Origin: Oxalobacteraceae bacterium
GTDB taxonomy: Bacteria; Pseudomonadota; Gammaproteobacteria; Burkholderiales; Burkholderiaceae_D
Reading direction: 5' to 3'
Length of the DNA stretch: 64,000 nucleotides
Assembly (NCBI GenBank): GCA_003537575.1
Contig: DPRS01000036.1
Span: 3,398 to 67,397 of the forward strand
Under the pieces are notes generated by a model. It was not told the origin of the DNA. It made no database searches and saw only the letters and a program-made list of their open reading frames with translations. Below are positions 7,822 to 16,150 of the stretch, in pieces. The translations under genes were made by a program, and so were the position numbers. Each line of letters begins with the position of its first letter. Positions within the stretch are counted from its first letter, which is position 1.

Positions 7822-10040
7822 CAGTCAGCCTTGGCGGCGACTTGCGCAGCCTTTTCCGCGAGATTGCGCCGCACGCTTTCCAACGGGATGAAATAGCCCT
7901 TGCTGTCGATCTTCGTCAGCGGCAAGCCCTGCTTCTCGCGGCTCTTGCGCTCCTTCACCAGCGGCGGGCAGGCGTGGTCGTCGTAATACATCACCATGCA
8001 ATCCAGGCACAGCATGCACTCCATCTGGTCGATTTTGCCTTGGGCATCGATCGCGTGCGAACCGCAACCGGCAGCGCAGGCGTGGCAGGTCTCGCACTCT
8101 TTCTTGCGCTTCAAGCCAAACAGCCGGAATTTGGTAGGGATGGCCAGGCCCGCGCCGAGCGGACAGATGTATTTGCAGTAAGGACGCTCGCTCAGGATCG
8201 AAATGCCGAGGATGACGCCGACGAACAGCGCGAACGGCCATGCGCGGTTCCACGCGCCGACCAGGAAGGTGGTCTTGAACGGCTCGATTTCGGCCAGCGT
8301 TTCCGCCATTTCCATCGAGTAGAACGACACGCCCAGCAGCCCCAGGAACACGCCATACTTGATCCATCTGAGCTTGTCATGCAGCTTTTTCGGCAGCAGG
8401 CGCTGGAAGCGCTTCAGTCCCAGCCACTCGCCGGCCTTGAACGCCAGGTGCTGCAGCGAGCCGAACGGGCAGATCCAGCCGCAGAACAAGCCCCTGCCCC
8501 ACACCAGCCCCGTGATCGCAATAAATATCCAGAAGATGAAGATGAAGGGATCGGACAGGAACAGTTCCCATTTCCATTGATAGATCATGGAATGGAACCA
8601 GGTCATGATTTGCGTGATGCTCGGCTGCGCCTTCAGGTAAAAGCCGATGAAGCCGACGCTGACGATCCAGATCAGCAGGCGCGGAATCGAGATCCATGGC
8701 TTGTGCTTGCGGTTCGATATGCGCACCAGACGATCGCGTTGCGAGTACACTGCGGCGGCGGCGGCGAGGATCAGCACGAACAGGCCGATCTCCAGCTGCC
8801 GTCCGGTCCATACTTTCTTCCATGTCGGCTGCGGCCGCTCCACATGCGGACGGCCGCCTTCCAGATAGCGCGCCGGCAGCCAGTATTCCTGGCTGAATCG
8901 CGCAAAGGCCCGGGTACCGTTTTGCGCAATCGTTTTATTCGCCAGGAAGGTCAAATCCCAGGGCCAGGCTGGATTGAAGGCCGCCGAGCGCAGGATGAAA
9001 ATGCCGGTTTCCTTGAACGCAGGCGTGTCCGCCGGCTGCAGCCGGTAGAGATTCAGATAATCGGTGTCGCGGAAGGTGAACGAATCGGGGTCTTGCCTGA
9101 CCTGGATCCGGTCATAGATGCCGCCGCGCACGAAGCCGGAACCCTTGAAGGATGCCTGGCCGTTGGCGACGACGAAAATCGCGTGCTCGCCCGGCTTCAG
9201 GTCTTCCATCAGGCGCCGGTAGCCGTGCTCGCCCAGCACGCTGTTGCCGATCGACGGCACATTCAGATAACCGAAATACAGGTCGATGTAAGGCTGACCA
9301 TTCGCGGTCGCGCCCAGCTCCTCCGGCTGCACCTGCAAATGCTGCACGCTGCCTTCCTTGACCAGCGCAGCCCAGTCCAGGCGCTCATTCAAGGACGTGA
9401 AGCGTGCCGGCGGCTTCGGCACGCTCTTGATGATGCCGACCTGGCTGGCGACCGCGTATGCGCTGCGCATGATCGCCTGATTCTCGGCGATCACGGTCAC
9501 GGTGGCGCCGCTGACGCCATCCAGGCTGACCGTGCCGGAATTTTCTTGTCCCTGGCCGATTTCCAGTTTGGCATCGGCCGCCTTGCCGATGTATTGGCCG
9601 ATGAACTGGACCAGCGTCGATTCCGGGATCCCGGCCAGCAGGATCGGCTCCGAATGCTTGAGAATGCGCACGCCGGTGATGATGCCGCGGGTATCCATGC
9701 CGATCAGCGTGACGATCGGCTTGCCGGAATAAGCGGGAATATCGACGATGTCGGTCGACAGGAACACATAGCCGGCCAGGCCCGCCTTGCCATTCTCGTC
9801 GGCGTAGGCTTCCACATAGCTCGGCATGCCCTTGCGCGTCGAGAACCGCTGCGCGCCGGGCATGACTTCGGCGCACGGCGCCAGCGCGCACAGGTCAGGG
9901 CCGCTCAATGCTTCCGGGGTCAGCCTGGAATCGTACATCGAGGCGCGGGCCGCTTGCGGCATCAGCGACAGGCTGCAACATGCGACGAACAGCATGAAAA
10001 GACGAAACAGCAAGTTAATGGGGAAATTAATACGTGTCAT
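7821..10040 (-). CDS. nosR: Flavin and polyferredoxin membrane protein NosR
   Basis: A 739-residue protein. After a signal or anchor segment (residues 8-30) comes a periplasmic FMN-binding domain whose SGAT motif (177-180) is the ApbE acceptor site. Several membrane segments follow, including GLFCGWICPFGSLQHL, and the C-terminus has cytoplasmic ferredoxin motifs (CKYICPLG; CETCHACAAGCG; CMLCLDCMVMYYDDHACPP). NosR is needed for nosZ expression and for electron supply to NosZ. It is the first gene of nosRDFYL. A possible Nnr-type box lies 155 bp upstream. Confidence 0.96.
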   Translation of the reverse strand: MTRINFPINLLFRLFMLFVACCSLSLMPQAARASMYDSRLTPEALSGPDLCALAPCAEVMPGAQRFSTRKGMPSYVEAYADENGKAGLAGYVFLSTDIVDIPAYSGKPIVTLIGMDTRGIITGVRILKHSEPILLAGIPESTLVQFIGQYIGKAADAKLEIGQGQENSGTVSLDGVSGATVTVIAENQAIMRSAYAVASQVGIIKSVPKPPARFTSLNERLDWAALVKEGSVQHLQVQPEELGATANGQPYIDLYFGYLNVPSIGNSVLGEHGYRRLMEDLKPGEHAIFVVANGQASFKGSGFVRGGIYDRIQVRQDPDSFTFRDTDYLNLYRLQPADTPAFKETGIFILRSAAFNPAWPWDLTFLANKTIAQNGTRAFARFSQEYWLPARYLEGGRPHVERPQPTWKKVWTGRQLEIGLFVLILAAAAAVYSQRDRLVRISNRKHKPWISIPRLLIWIVSVGFIGFYLKAQPSITQIMTWFHSMIYQWKWELFLSDPFIFIFWIFIAITGLVWGRGLFCGWICPFGSLQHLAFKAGEWLGLKRFQRLLPKKLHDKLRWIKYGVFLGLLGVSFYSMEMAETLAEIEPFKTTFLVGAWNRAWPFALFVGVILGISILSERPYCKYICPLGAGLAIPTKFRLFGLKRKKECETCHACAAGCGSHAIDAQGKIDQMECMLCLDCMVMYYDDHACPPLVKERKSREKQGLPLTKIDSKGYFIPLESVRRNLAEKAAQVAAKAD

Positions 10041-10194
10041 AAGTCCACTCGGGAAGCCATCCTGTACCAGGCAGGCAGGACGCCCTTTTCAATCTTTCCT
10101 GACAGAATGAAGCCGCTTTAGTTCCTGGCGGCGACAAGGGGCAGATCGAATTGGCAGGCATCGGCATGCCGGACAGTTAAGTGCTTGAACCCAT

Positions 10195-10208
10195 TTGATA
10201 AATGTCGG
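10195..10208 (-). promoter_or_regulatory. Possible Nnr/Dnr-type box upstream of nosR
   Basis: TTGATAAATGTCGG keeps TTGAT-N4-GTC of the Dnr/Nnr consensus, with two mismatches at the end. If centred at -41.5 the start site would be near 10160, leaving a leader of about 120 nt before nosR. It is weaker than the boxes at nosZ, ubiU and nnrS. Confidence 0.35.
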
Positions 10209-10305
10209 CCGATGGCTCGAGAATTTATGAAATGCGCTCTGAAAAATTGACAATCCTCTGCATGTCACTCGAATACAGAGTCGTTGAAGTTTTTCTGGTT
10301 GATCG

Positions 10306-10364
10306 CCGCGGATGACAGGAAAGCATTTCCGTCATCCGCGGCCACGGAGCACTTGCGTGCTCCG
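10306..10364 (-). terminator. Two hairpins after nosZ
   Basis: Directly after the nosZ stop, CGGAGCAC (10345-10352) pairs with GTGCTCCG (10357-10364) around TTGC. Next, CCGCGGATGAC (10306-10316) pairs with GTCATCCGCGG (10331-10341). Both are strong, but neither is followed by a T-tract on the minus strand, so they may mark a factor-dependent end or protect the nosZ mRNA. Confidence 0.5.
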
Positions 10365-10375
10365 CGCCAGCCTGA

Positions 10376-12313
10376 TCAGGCCTCGACCAGGAAGCGGCTG
10401 CGCATTTCCAGGTGCAGCGCGTGGCAGAAGTGCGTGCAGTAGAGCCAGTACGCACCCGGCTTGTCGGCCTTAAAAGTCACCGACTTGGTTTCCTGCGGAT
10501 TCACGATGAAGTTGATGTTGTAGTTCGGGATTGCGCAACCATGCGCCAGATCTTCGATCTTGTCATGGTTGGTCAGCGTCAGCGTGACTTCATCACCTTT
10601 CTTCACCTTGATGACCGGGATGCTGAAGGCCGGCGCCTGCGACATCATGCGGACATGCACCTTGTTGCCCTTGCGTTCGATGCCGGCTTGCTCCGGCGTC
10701 TTCACCGCATTCGGGAACTCGTCCATGTTATAGATCGGACGGGTCTTGACCAGGTCGCGGCGCACGATGATGCCGTCATGCGGCTCCGGATAGGCGGTAT
10801 GGTCGGCGATCAGCTTGATCTTCTCGCCGCTGATGTCGAGCAGCTGCTCGGTTTCCGGATGCAAGGGACCGACCGGCAGGAAGCGATCCTTCGAGAACTT
10901 GTTGCCGGAGTTGAAGTACTTGCCATCGGCTTCCTTGGTTTCGCCCATCGAGGCAAAGCCATGGCCCGGCTGATAGTGGACATCCATGCGGTCGACGATG
11001 AACTTGGCATTCTTGTCGCCCTTGTAAAACGCGATCGCCTTCTCGACGTTCCACTTGACGACCTGGCTGTCGAGGAACAGCGAGGTGTACGCATTGCCCC
11101 TGCCGTCGAAACCGGTATGCAGCGGGCCGAGGCCAATTTCCACCACGGCGACGACAGCGTCTTTTTCCTTTTCCAGCGCGCCGTCGAACCACTGCAGCAC
11201 TTTCGCCAGTTCGATCACGGTCGCGGTCGGTGACAGCTTGTCGGCGCAAACGAAGTACTTGCCGTCCGGCGAGGCGTTCACGCCGTGCGGGTTCTTGCCG
11301 ACCGGGACATAGCAGGTCAGCGCGGTTTTCGGATCCTTGTTGGATTCCCTGCGGCCGTCGACCACCGGCACCTTCGAGCTGCCGACCGTGAAGGTTTTGC
11401 CATCCTTGACGGCTTGCTCGATCCGCGCCACATTGAGGAATACGCAGGCATCCATTTCAGCCGACATCATGCCAGCCTGTTCGGCGGCATTCTCGACGTT
11501 GTACTGGTTCGACGCTACCAGCTTGCCGTCATACGACGTGGCGGTCAGGTCCATGTTGCCATCGACGCGGCACTGCCAGCGCACTTCCATCGTTGCCGCA
11601 TCGACGCAGGTAAACAACGCGCCCCACTTGCTGGGATCGTCCAGGTCGCGGCCATCGTTGGGCAGCGGAATATGGAATTCGGCGCCGCAGAACACGCGCG
11701 TGGTGTAGTTGATCTTTTCATCAACCGGGTCGCGCTTGTCCGGGAAAATGCCGTGGAAGCCCATCACGTTCGGCAATTCGGTGATCTTGTCGACTTCCAT
11801 CGTATCCATACGGATGCGGGCGACGCGCGAATGCATCTTGTCGTTGATGAACAGCCAGCGGCCATCGTAGGTGCCATCCTTGTAGCTGCCATGCACGTGG
11901 TGCGTGTCGCCGGTGGTGTATTTCAGGCTGCCATCGGCCTTGGTGCCCATGATGGCCTTGGATTCATTGGTGATGCCCCAGCCGACCATCGGATCGATGT
12001 TGAAGACCGGGATACGGCGCAGTTCACGACCGGAAGGAAGGCCGATGATGCGCGCTTCGCCGGAATGGCCACCGCTGGAAAAGTGGTAATACTCGTCCAG
12101 CTGGCCGGGCGCGACTTCATGCCCCCCTGTATGCGCTGGCGCTGCTGCTGCCGGCGCACCGGCATTCGCCTTCGCATCATCCTTGCATCCAGCCAGACCA
12201 AGCGATACGCCAGCACCGGCCAACCCCAACAACGCACTTCTGCCAAGGAAACGGCGGCGGTTCTCAAGTTCCGGGACGTCTTGGTTGACGGAAGTTTTCT
12301 TATCTTTGCCCAT
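10376..12313 (-). CDS. nosZ: Nitrous-oxide reductase NosZ (clade I, Tat-exported)
   Basis: A 645-residue periplasmic enzyme that reduces N2O to N2. The N-terminus has a Tat signal (NRRRFLG, 18-24) and a hydrophobic stretch. A seven-bladed propeller follows, with His motifs for the CuZ centre (GDTHHVHGSY near residue 136). The C-terminal cupredoxin domain holds the CuA ligands in CTHFCHALHLEM (Cys626, Cys630, His634, Met637). Tat export and the separate nosRDFYL set point to the typical proteobacterial clade I. GGAGAAAATTGA precedes the ATG. It has its own FNR-type box, so it can be transcribed separately from nosR. Confidence 0.98.
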   Translation of the reverse strand: MGKDKKTSVNQDVPELENRRRFLGRSALLGLAGAGVSLGLAGCKDDAKANAGAPAAAAPAHTGGHEVAPGQLDEYYHFSSGGHSGEARIIGLPSGRELRRIPVFNIDPMVGWGITNESKAIMGTKADGSLKYTTGDTHHVHGSYKDGTYDGRWLFINDKMHSRVARIRMDTMEVDKITELPNVMGFHGIFPDKRDPVDEKINYTTRVFCGAEFHIPLPNDGRDLDDPSKWGALFTCVDAATMEVRWQCRVDGNMDLTATSYDGKLVASNQYNVENAAEQAGMMSAEMDACVFLNVARIEQAVKDGKTFTVGSSKVPVVDGRRESNKDPKTALTCYVPVGKNPHGVNASPDGKYFVCADKLSPTATVIELAKVLQWFDGALEKEKDAVVAVVEIGLGPLHTGFDGRGNAYTSLFLDSQVVKWNVEKAIAFYKGDKNAKFIVDRMDVHYQPGHGFASMGETKEADGKYFNSGNKFSKDRFLPVGPLHPETEQLLDISGEKIKLIADHTAYPEPHDGIIVRRDLVKTRPIYNMDEFPNAVKTPEQAGIERKGNKVHVRMMSQAPAFSIPVIKVKKGDEVTLTLTNHDKIEDLAHGCAIPNYNINFIVNPQETKSVTFKADKPGAYWLYCTHFCHALHLEMRSRFLVEA

Positions 12314-12418
12314 TCAATTTTCTCCAGCGAGGACTGTGATCAAAATACATACGCAGCAAATCAATATGTGCCTTCGTGATTAGCTTCCGCATTTTTGATT
12401 TTACCGGCCGTTAAGGAA

Positions 12419-12432
12419 ATGATGTGGATCAA
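12419..12432 (-). promoter_or_regulatory. FNR/Nnr-type box upstream of nosZ
   Basis: ATGATGTGGATCAA matches TTGAT-N4-ATCAA except at the first base. A -41.5 location puts the start site near 12384, 70 nt before the nosZ ATG. The remaining 12314-12649 intergenic sequence shows no convincing gene. Confidence 0.7.
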
Positions 12433-12649
12433 TTATTTCCGGCCATCACTGAAGTTGATTGCAACTTACCGGGAGGAGCGGCCATTCCTGAAGGAAAGAT
12501 GAATAACTCCCCAGTATCAGGCAGCATGCCGTGCCTGGCGCATTGGAGTCAGGCCAATCCGCTTACTGTTGCTCAGTTACAACAAAATGCAACAACCAGG
12601 AAGCGCAATGATGCGTTCCGGTGGAAAAAATGATCAGGATTGGGATGGA

Positions 12650-13042
12650 TTACTTGCCGTTTTCAGGCTTATCGGCAAGCGGGGCGATAGCGGCGATCAC
12701 CTGCTCCACCACTGCATCGGCCTGCTCGCGGTCGAAATCGGCGTGATAGCGTTTTTTCACGCCATACTTCTGCAATTGATAATAGCGGTCCGGCTGCACA
12801 TCATGGCGCGCAAGGCAGTGCCTGGCGCAAGCCAGCGCGCAACCATCGAGGGCGATGATGGGGCGGCCCGACTTGGCGATCTTGACCAGGTGCGGCACAT
12901 CGCCGCCGACGCCGGCAATGCAGGACATTTCCGCCACGCCTCTGCGGTCCAGCTGCAGCGCGACATGGTTGGCCGCCTGCGCCGCGCTGGAACAGCCGGA
13001 ACAGGAATACACCAGCGGCAAAGTCGGATCTTCAGGAGGCAT
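12650..13042 (-). CDS. DGC-domain (putative zinc-binding) protein
   Basis: A 130-residue cytoplasmic protein rich in conserved Cys: YSCSGCSSAAQ near the start, MSCIAGVGG in the middle, then LDGCALACARHCLARH. These match the DGC domain family, named for its Asp-Gly-Cys motif and predicted to bind zinc or a metal cluster. It follows ubiT by 17 nt on the same strand and probably belongs to the ubiUVT operon. The function is not established; a link to Fe-S or anaerobic metabolism is an inference from context. Confidence 0.8.
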   Translation of the reverse strand: MPPEDPTLPLVYSCSGCSSAAQAANHVALQLDRRGVAEMSCIAGVGGDVPHLVKIAKSGRPIIALDGCALACARHCLARHDVQPDRYYQLQKYGVKKRYHADFDREQADAVVEQVIAAIAPLADKPENGK

Positions 13043-13059
13043 CCTGCCTCTTCATTGCT

Positions 13060-13533
13060 TTAGCTTTTCTGCTTGGCCGACAAGCGCGCCAGCACGCGCG
13101 CCGGCACGAAACGTCCCGGATCGAACACCGGCAAGTCGATCGCATCGATCGTATTTTTCACCAGCAGACCTAACTCGGTATCGCCTTCCATGATCAGGCG
13201 CCTGGAAAAGAACAGCGTGTCGGGGTCTTCCTGGCGTTGCGCCAGCAGCAGAAAATCCTGCGCACTGGCGCCAATCAGCAAGTCCGGTTTGCCCTCGTTG
13301 CGGGCAGCGACGAAGCTGCCGCCGTTCCACTGGAAATGAAATGTCAGCTGCGCATCGGACACGCGAATGCACAGCCGCTTTCCCTGCAGCGATTGCTTCA
13401 CATCTTCCGGCAGGCTGTTTTTCAGCGCCAGATTGAGCGCGGTGGCAAACAGCAGCGAACCCGGATAGACAGGCAGCAATGACAGCAGCTTGCCAACCGG
13501 CTGCGGCAACACCATTCGATTTTGACTCATCAT
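13060..13533 (-). CDS. ubiT: SCP2-domain accessory factor UbiT (O2-independent ubiquinone synthesis)
   Basis: A 157-residue SCP2 sterol-carrier-type protein. The hydrophobic-ligand fold is visible in LRIRVSDAQLTFHFQWNGG-like strands (residues about 49-70), then LLIGASAQDFLLLAQRQEDPD and FFSRRLIMEGDTELGLLVKN. UbiT is the lipid-binding partner of UbiU/UbiV in anaerobic ubiquinone synthesis. The ATG at 13533 (a second ATG follows directly) has AAGGAAAA upstream. It lies 30 nt after ubiV. Confidence 0.88.
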   Translation of the reverse strand: MMSQNRMVLPQPVGKLLSLLPVYPGSLLFATALNLALKNSLPEDVKQSLQGKRLCIRVSDAQLTFHFQWNGGSFVAARNEGKPDLLIGASAQDFLLLAQRQEDPDTLFFSRRLIMEGDTELGLLVKNTIDAIDLPVFDPGRFVPARVLARLSAKQKS

Positions 13534-13563
13534 TTTTCCTTTGAACGTTTCGGCTTGTCGCGT

Positions 13564-14472
13564 CTACGCCGCAATTTTTTCCAGTCCCGGCTTGCCGTGC
13601 CAGTAGCCGTCGCAGGCTTCCTCCGGCATCAGCGGCGCCATCTGCGCCATGGCGTCGGCGGCCGCCATCTGCCCGGATATCACCGCGTGGAACAGTTCGA
13701 TGATGCGCGACGTATGCTGCGACTGCGGACTGATCCGCACGGTATCGACACCCATTGCCGCCATCGCCGGCAATTCATGCACCAGGTTGTACACCAGCGC
13801 CGATTGGGTCTGGATGCCGTTAATGGTCAGGAAGTGCTGGCTTTCGCGGGTTTTCAGGGGCAAGCCGTCCGGATACTCCATGCAGACAAACTGGCAATCG
13901 TCTTTCGGCAGATTGCGATGGCGCGCGGCAAAGCAGCGCGCCGAAAATGCCAGCGGCATGCGTCCATAGGAAAACACCTCAGTCTCGATCTTGCTCTCTC
14001 GCTGCCGCAGCACCTGCGTCAGCTGCTCGCGACTCATTTCCAGCGGCATCACCCAGCGCGTCGCGCCGGCAACGGCGATCAAGTCGAGCGTCGGCGCATT
14101 GTAGATATTCAGATGCGGCCCGGCGATGAAGGGCTTGCCGCCCATGCAATGCGCCGCGCCCATGTCGTTGGCTTCCACCGCGAAACGGCCATTGCCGGTA
14201 ATCCGGCGCAGCGCCGTGATGTCGGTCTTCGCTTCCAGCAGCACCTGTGTCGACAGCACGACTTCCTTGCCGGCGGCGGCCAGCATGTCGCCGATTTCCA
14301 GCCAGTCGGCCAGCCGCAGCTCATGCCGGCGCGAGCACACTGCTTCGCCGAGATAGACAATATCGACCGGCGTATCGGCGATTGCACTATAAAATTGCAA
14401 CACCGTTTCACGCGGCCAGTAATACAGGATCGGACCCAGCGCCAGCTTCACGATACGTTCTCCAAGATTCAT
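13564..14472 (-). CDS. ubiV: U32-family O2-independent hydroxylase subunit UbiV
   Basis: A 302-residue peptidase-U32-like protein that forms an Fe-S heterodimer with UbiU. Together they hydroxylate ubiquinone precursors without O2. The Cys pattern CFAARHRNLPKDDC then QFVC (C-x12-C-x3-C) plus an N-terminal Cys46 in GEAVCSRRHE fits the [4Fe-4S] ligand spacing I recall for E. coli UbiV. The ATG overlaps the ubiU stop (ATGA). Confidence 0.92.
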   Translation of the reverse strand: MNLGERIVKLALGPILYYWPRETVLQFYSAIADTPVDIVYLGEAVCSRRHELRLADWLEIGDMLAAAGKEVVLSTQVLLEAKTDITALRRITGNGRFAVEANDMGAAHCMGGKPFIAGPHLNIYNAPTLDLIAVAGATRWVMPLEMSREQLTQVLRQRESKIETEVFSYGRMPLAFSARCFAARHRNLPKDDCQFVCMEYPDGLPLKTRESQHFLTINGIQTQSALVYNLVHELPAMAAMGVDTVRISPQSQHTSRIIELFHAVISGQMAAADAMAQMAPLMPEEACDGYWHGKPGLEKIAA

Positions 14473-15509
14473 TTCCAGGGGCGGTGATAGGCGCCCAGCG
14501 TATGCTGCTGCCCTTCAGCCACCTTGTTCAATTCCGCCATCCAGGCCGGCTTGACCGAATAGCGCTGTGCGCTGTCGAGGCAATTGTCGATGGCCTGGCG
14601 CCAGACTTGCGTGACTTGCGCGACATAGGCCGGGCTGCGCTGGCGGCCTTCGATCTTGATGGCCGACACGCCCAGCTTCATCAATTGCGGCAGCAGCTCC
14701 AGCGTGTTCAGGCTGGTCGGCTCCTCGATGGCGTAATAACTCTCGTCATTGACTTCGAAGCGCCCCTTGCACAGCGTCGGGTAGCCGGCATTCTCACCAT
14801 CGGCATAGCGGTCGATCAGCACGCCATTCAGGCGCGATTCCAGCCCTTTCGGCGTCTGTTCCCAGCGCACCGCCTTGGCCGGCGAACAGACGCCGACGTT
14901 GTTCGGCGCTTCGCCTGTGACATACGACGACAGCGCGCAGCGGCCCTCCACCATCACGCACAGGCTGCCGAAGCCGAACACTTCGATCTCCACCGGCGTG
15001 TTGGCGGCCAGATGCTCGACCTGCGCCATCGACAGCACCCGCGGCAGCACAGCGCGCGAAATGCCGAAGCGCTCGTGATAGAAATTGATCGCTTCGAAAT
15101 TGGTAGCAGAACCCTGCACCGACAGATGCAGGCGCAAGCCGGGATTTTTTTTCGCAGCGTAGGCCATCAGCGCCGGGTCGGCCAGAATCACCGCATCGAT
15201 GCCGGCGTCGGCGGCGCGGTCGATGGCTTCGCGCCATTGCTCCCAGCCGGAGGCCTGCGGATAGGTGTTCAATGCCGCCAGCACCTTGCGCTTCCTGTCA
15301 TGCGCATAGCGCACGCCTTCAGTGATCGCCGCCTTGTCGAAATTCAGGCCGGCAAAATTGCGCGCATTGGTGGAGTCGCGGAAACCAAGATAAACGCAGT
15401 CGGCGCCATGGTCGATGGCTGCCTTCAGCGCCGGCAGGCTGCCGGCCGGGCAAACCAGCTCCATGGCAGCCGGGGCCGCGGGGTCAGATGAGTGGGGAAT
15501 AGGGGGCAT
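14469..15509 (-). CDS. ubiU: U32-family O2-independent hydroxylase subunit UbiU
   Basis: A frame of 346 codons. Cys184, 191, 208 and 247 (C-x6-C-x16-C-x38-C, beginning LCVMVEGRC) reproduce the UbiU [4Fe-4S] ligand spacing. With the internal start MELVCPAG at 15464 the first ligand would be residue 169, as I recall for E. coli UbiU, so 15464 may be the true start; neither start has a clear Shine-Dalgarno. First gene of ubiU-ubiV-ubiT-DGC. A perfect FNR box lies 123 bp upstream of 15509, fitting anaerobic induction so that quinone synthesis continues during denitrification. Confidence 0.92.
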   Translation of the reverse strand: MPPIPHSSDPAAPAAMELVCPAGSLPALKAAIDHGADCVYLGFRDSTNARNFAGLNFDKAAITEGVRYAHDRKRKVLAALNTYPQASGWEQWREAIDRAADAGIDAVILADPALMAYAAKKNPGLRLHLSVQGSATNFEAINFYHERFGISRAVLPRVLSMAQVEHLAANTPVEIEVFGFGSLCVMVEGRCALSSYVTGEAPNNVGVCSPAKAVRWEQTPKGLESRLNGVLIDRYADGENAGYPTLCKGRFEVNDESYYAIEEPTSLNTLELLPQLMKLGVSAIKIEGRQRSPAYVAQVTQVWRQAIDNCLDSAQRYSVKPAWMAELNKVAEGQQHTLGAYHRPWK

Positions 15510-15631
15510 GACGAAATGTATCGGGCATCCGGCACTGGTTAGCGCCGAAATAGCGGCGGCATTCCAGATTCCGGGGAATTGCCCTCTGGTTTTACTGGCA
15601 AGGACTTTATCAAATGCAATTTTTTATGCAT

Positions 15632-15645
15632 TTGATTTACATCAA
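15632..15645 (-). promoter_or_regulatory. Perfect FNR/Nnr box upstream of ubiUVT
   Basis: TTGATTTACATCAA matches TTGAT-N4-ATCAA exactly. At -41.5 the start site would be near 15597, 88 nt before 15509. The surrounding gap 15510-15824 holds no convincing gene. Confidence 0.78.
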
Positions 15646-15710
15646 GCATTTCCAAACAGCAAATTTTTGCCAAGGGAGTTCTCCTGCTTTCGATGTGTCC
15701 ATTTAATGGA

Positions 15711-15732
15711 AACAGCCCGTTGCCGGGCCGTT
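15711..15732 (-). terminator. Candidate terminator of the norB-DUF2249 unit
   Basis: AACAGCCCG (15711-15719) and CGGGCCGTT (15724-15732) form a stem with one mismatch and a short TTGC loop. It lies about 95 nt after the DUF2249 stop on the minus strand, before the ubiU promoter. Only a short T-run follows. Confidence 0.35.
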
Positions 15733-15824
15733 CTTCAGCACTGCGGCGGCCTACCCTCCTTGCCTGCGGCATGCGCCGGCGAATTGGAAGCAACCGCTCA
15801 GATGCTTAAGGTCGCTGCGGTGTT

Positions 15825-16088
15825 TTACTCGACGACCAGAAAATCGATGATGATGGTGCCCGGTTCGCGCGACACATACGCCATTTGCAGGCGTGAGCCA
15901 AAGTAGTTGTTCAGTTGCGAAAGCAGAGGCAATGGATCGTGGTCATTACAAAAACGCATGGTTTCGCCCGGCTCCAGAGCCTCGAGAGCGCCAAAGATGG
16001 CAGCGTGGCGGAAGCGTTTTGCGACACCGCGGGCGTCGAAGGGGTAGACGCCGGAAGTAACCGTAGCGTGAGAACAATCGTGTGACAT
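15825..16088 (-). CDS. DUF2249 domain protein
   Basis: An 87-residue cytoplasmic protein with DUF2249 features: YPFDARGVAKRFRHAAIFGALEAL, then FCNDHDPLPLLSQL, and a C-terminal strand YVSREPGTIIIDF. In denitrifiers DUF2249 proteins often accompany nitric oxide reductase or hemerythrin-like genes; their biochemical role is unknown. The ATG at 16088 has AAGGA 7 nt upstream; a TTG at 16094 is an alternative. It follows norB by 62 nt and is probably co-transcribed with it. Confidence 0.82.
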   Translation of the reverse strand: MSHDCSHATVTSGVYPFDARGVAKRFRHAAIFGALEALEPGETMRFCNDHDPLPLLSQLNNYFGSRLQMAYVSREPGTIIIDFLVVE

Positions 16089-16150
16089 TTTCAAATCCTT
16101 TGTGGTGAAGTCATCCTGGCGGCGCCTGTAGGCGCCGCCAGGGGGAGTTA

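Noticed and set aside
7842..10121. Very long plus-strand open frame opposite nosR
   Set aside because: Antisense to a clearly recognised gene, full of His, Gln and Arg as expected of a reversed GC-rich gene, and with no family blocks.
12424..12633. Short open frame between nosZ and the DGC gene
   Set aside because: Overlaps the FNR box and has no ribosome site or family features.
15415..15906. Open frame over the ubiU/DUF2249 gap
   Set aside because: It crosses the FNR box and both neighbours' ends in the opposite direction, with no recognised domain.
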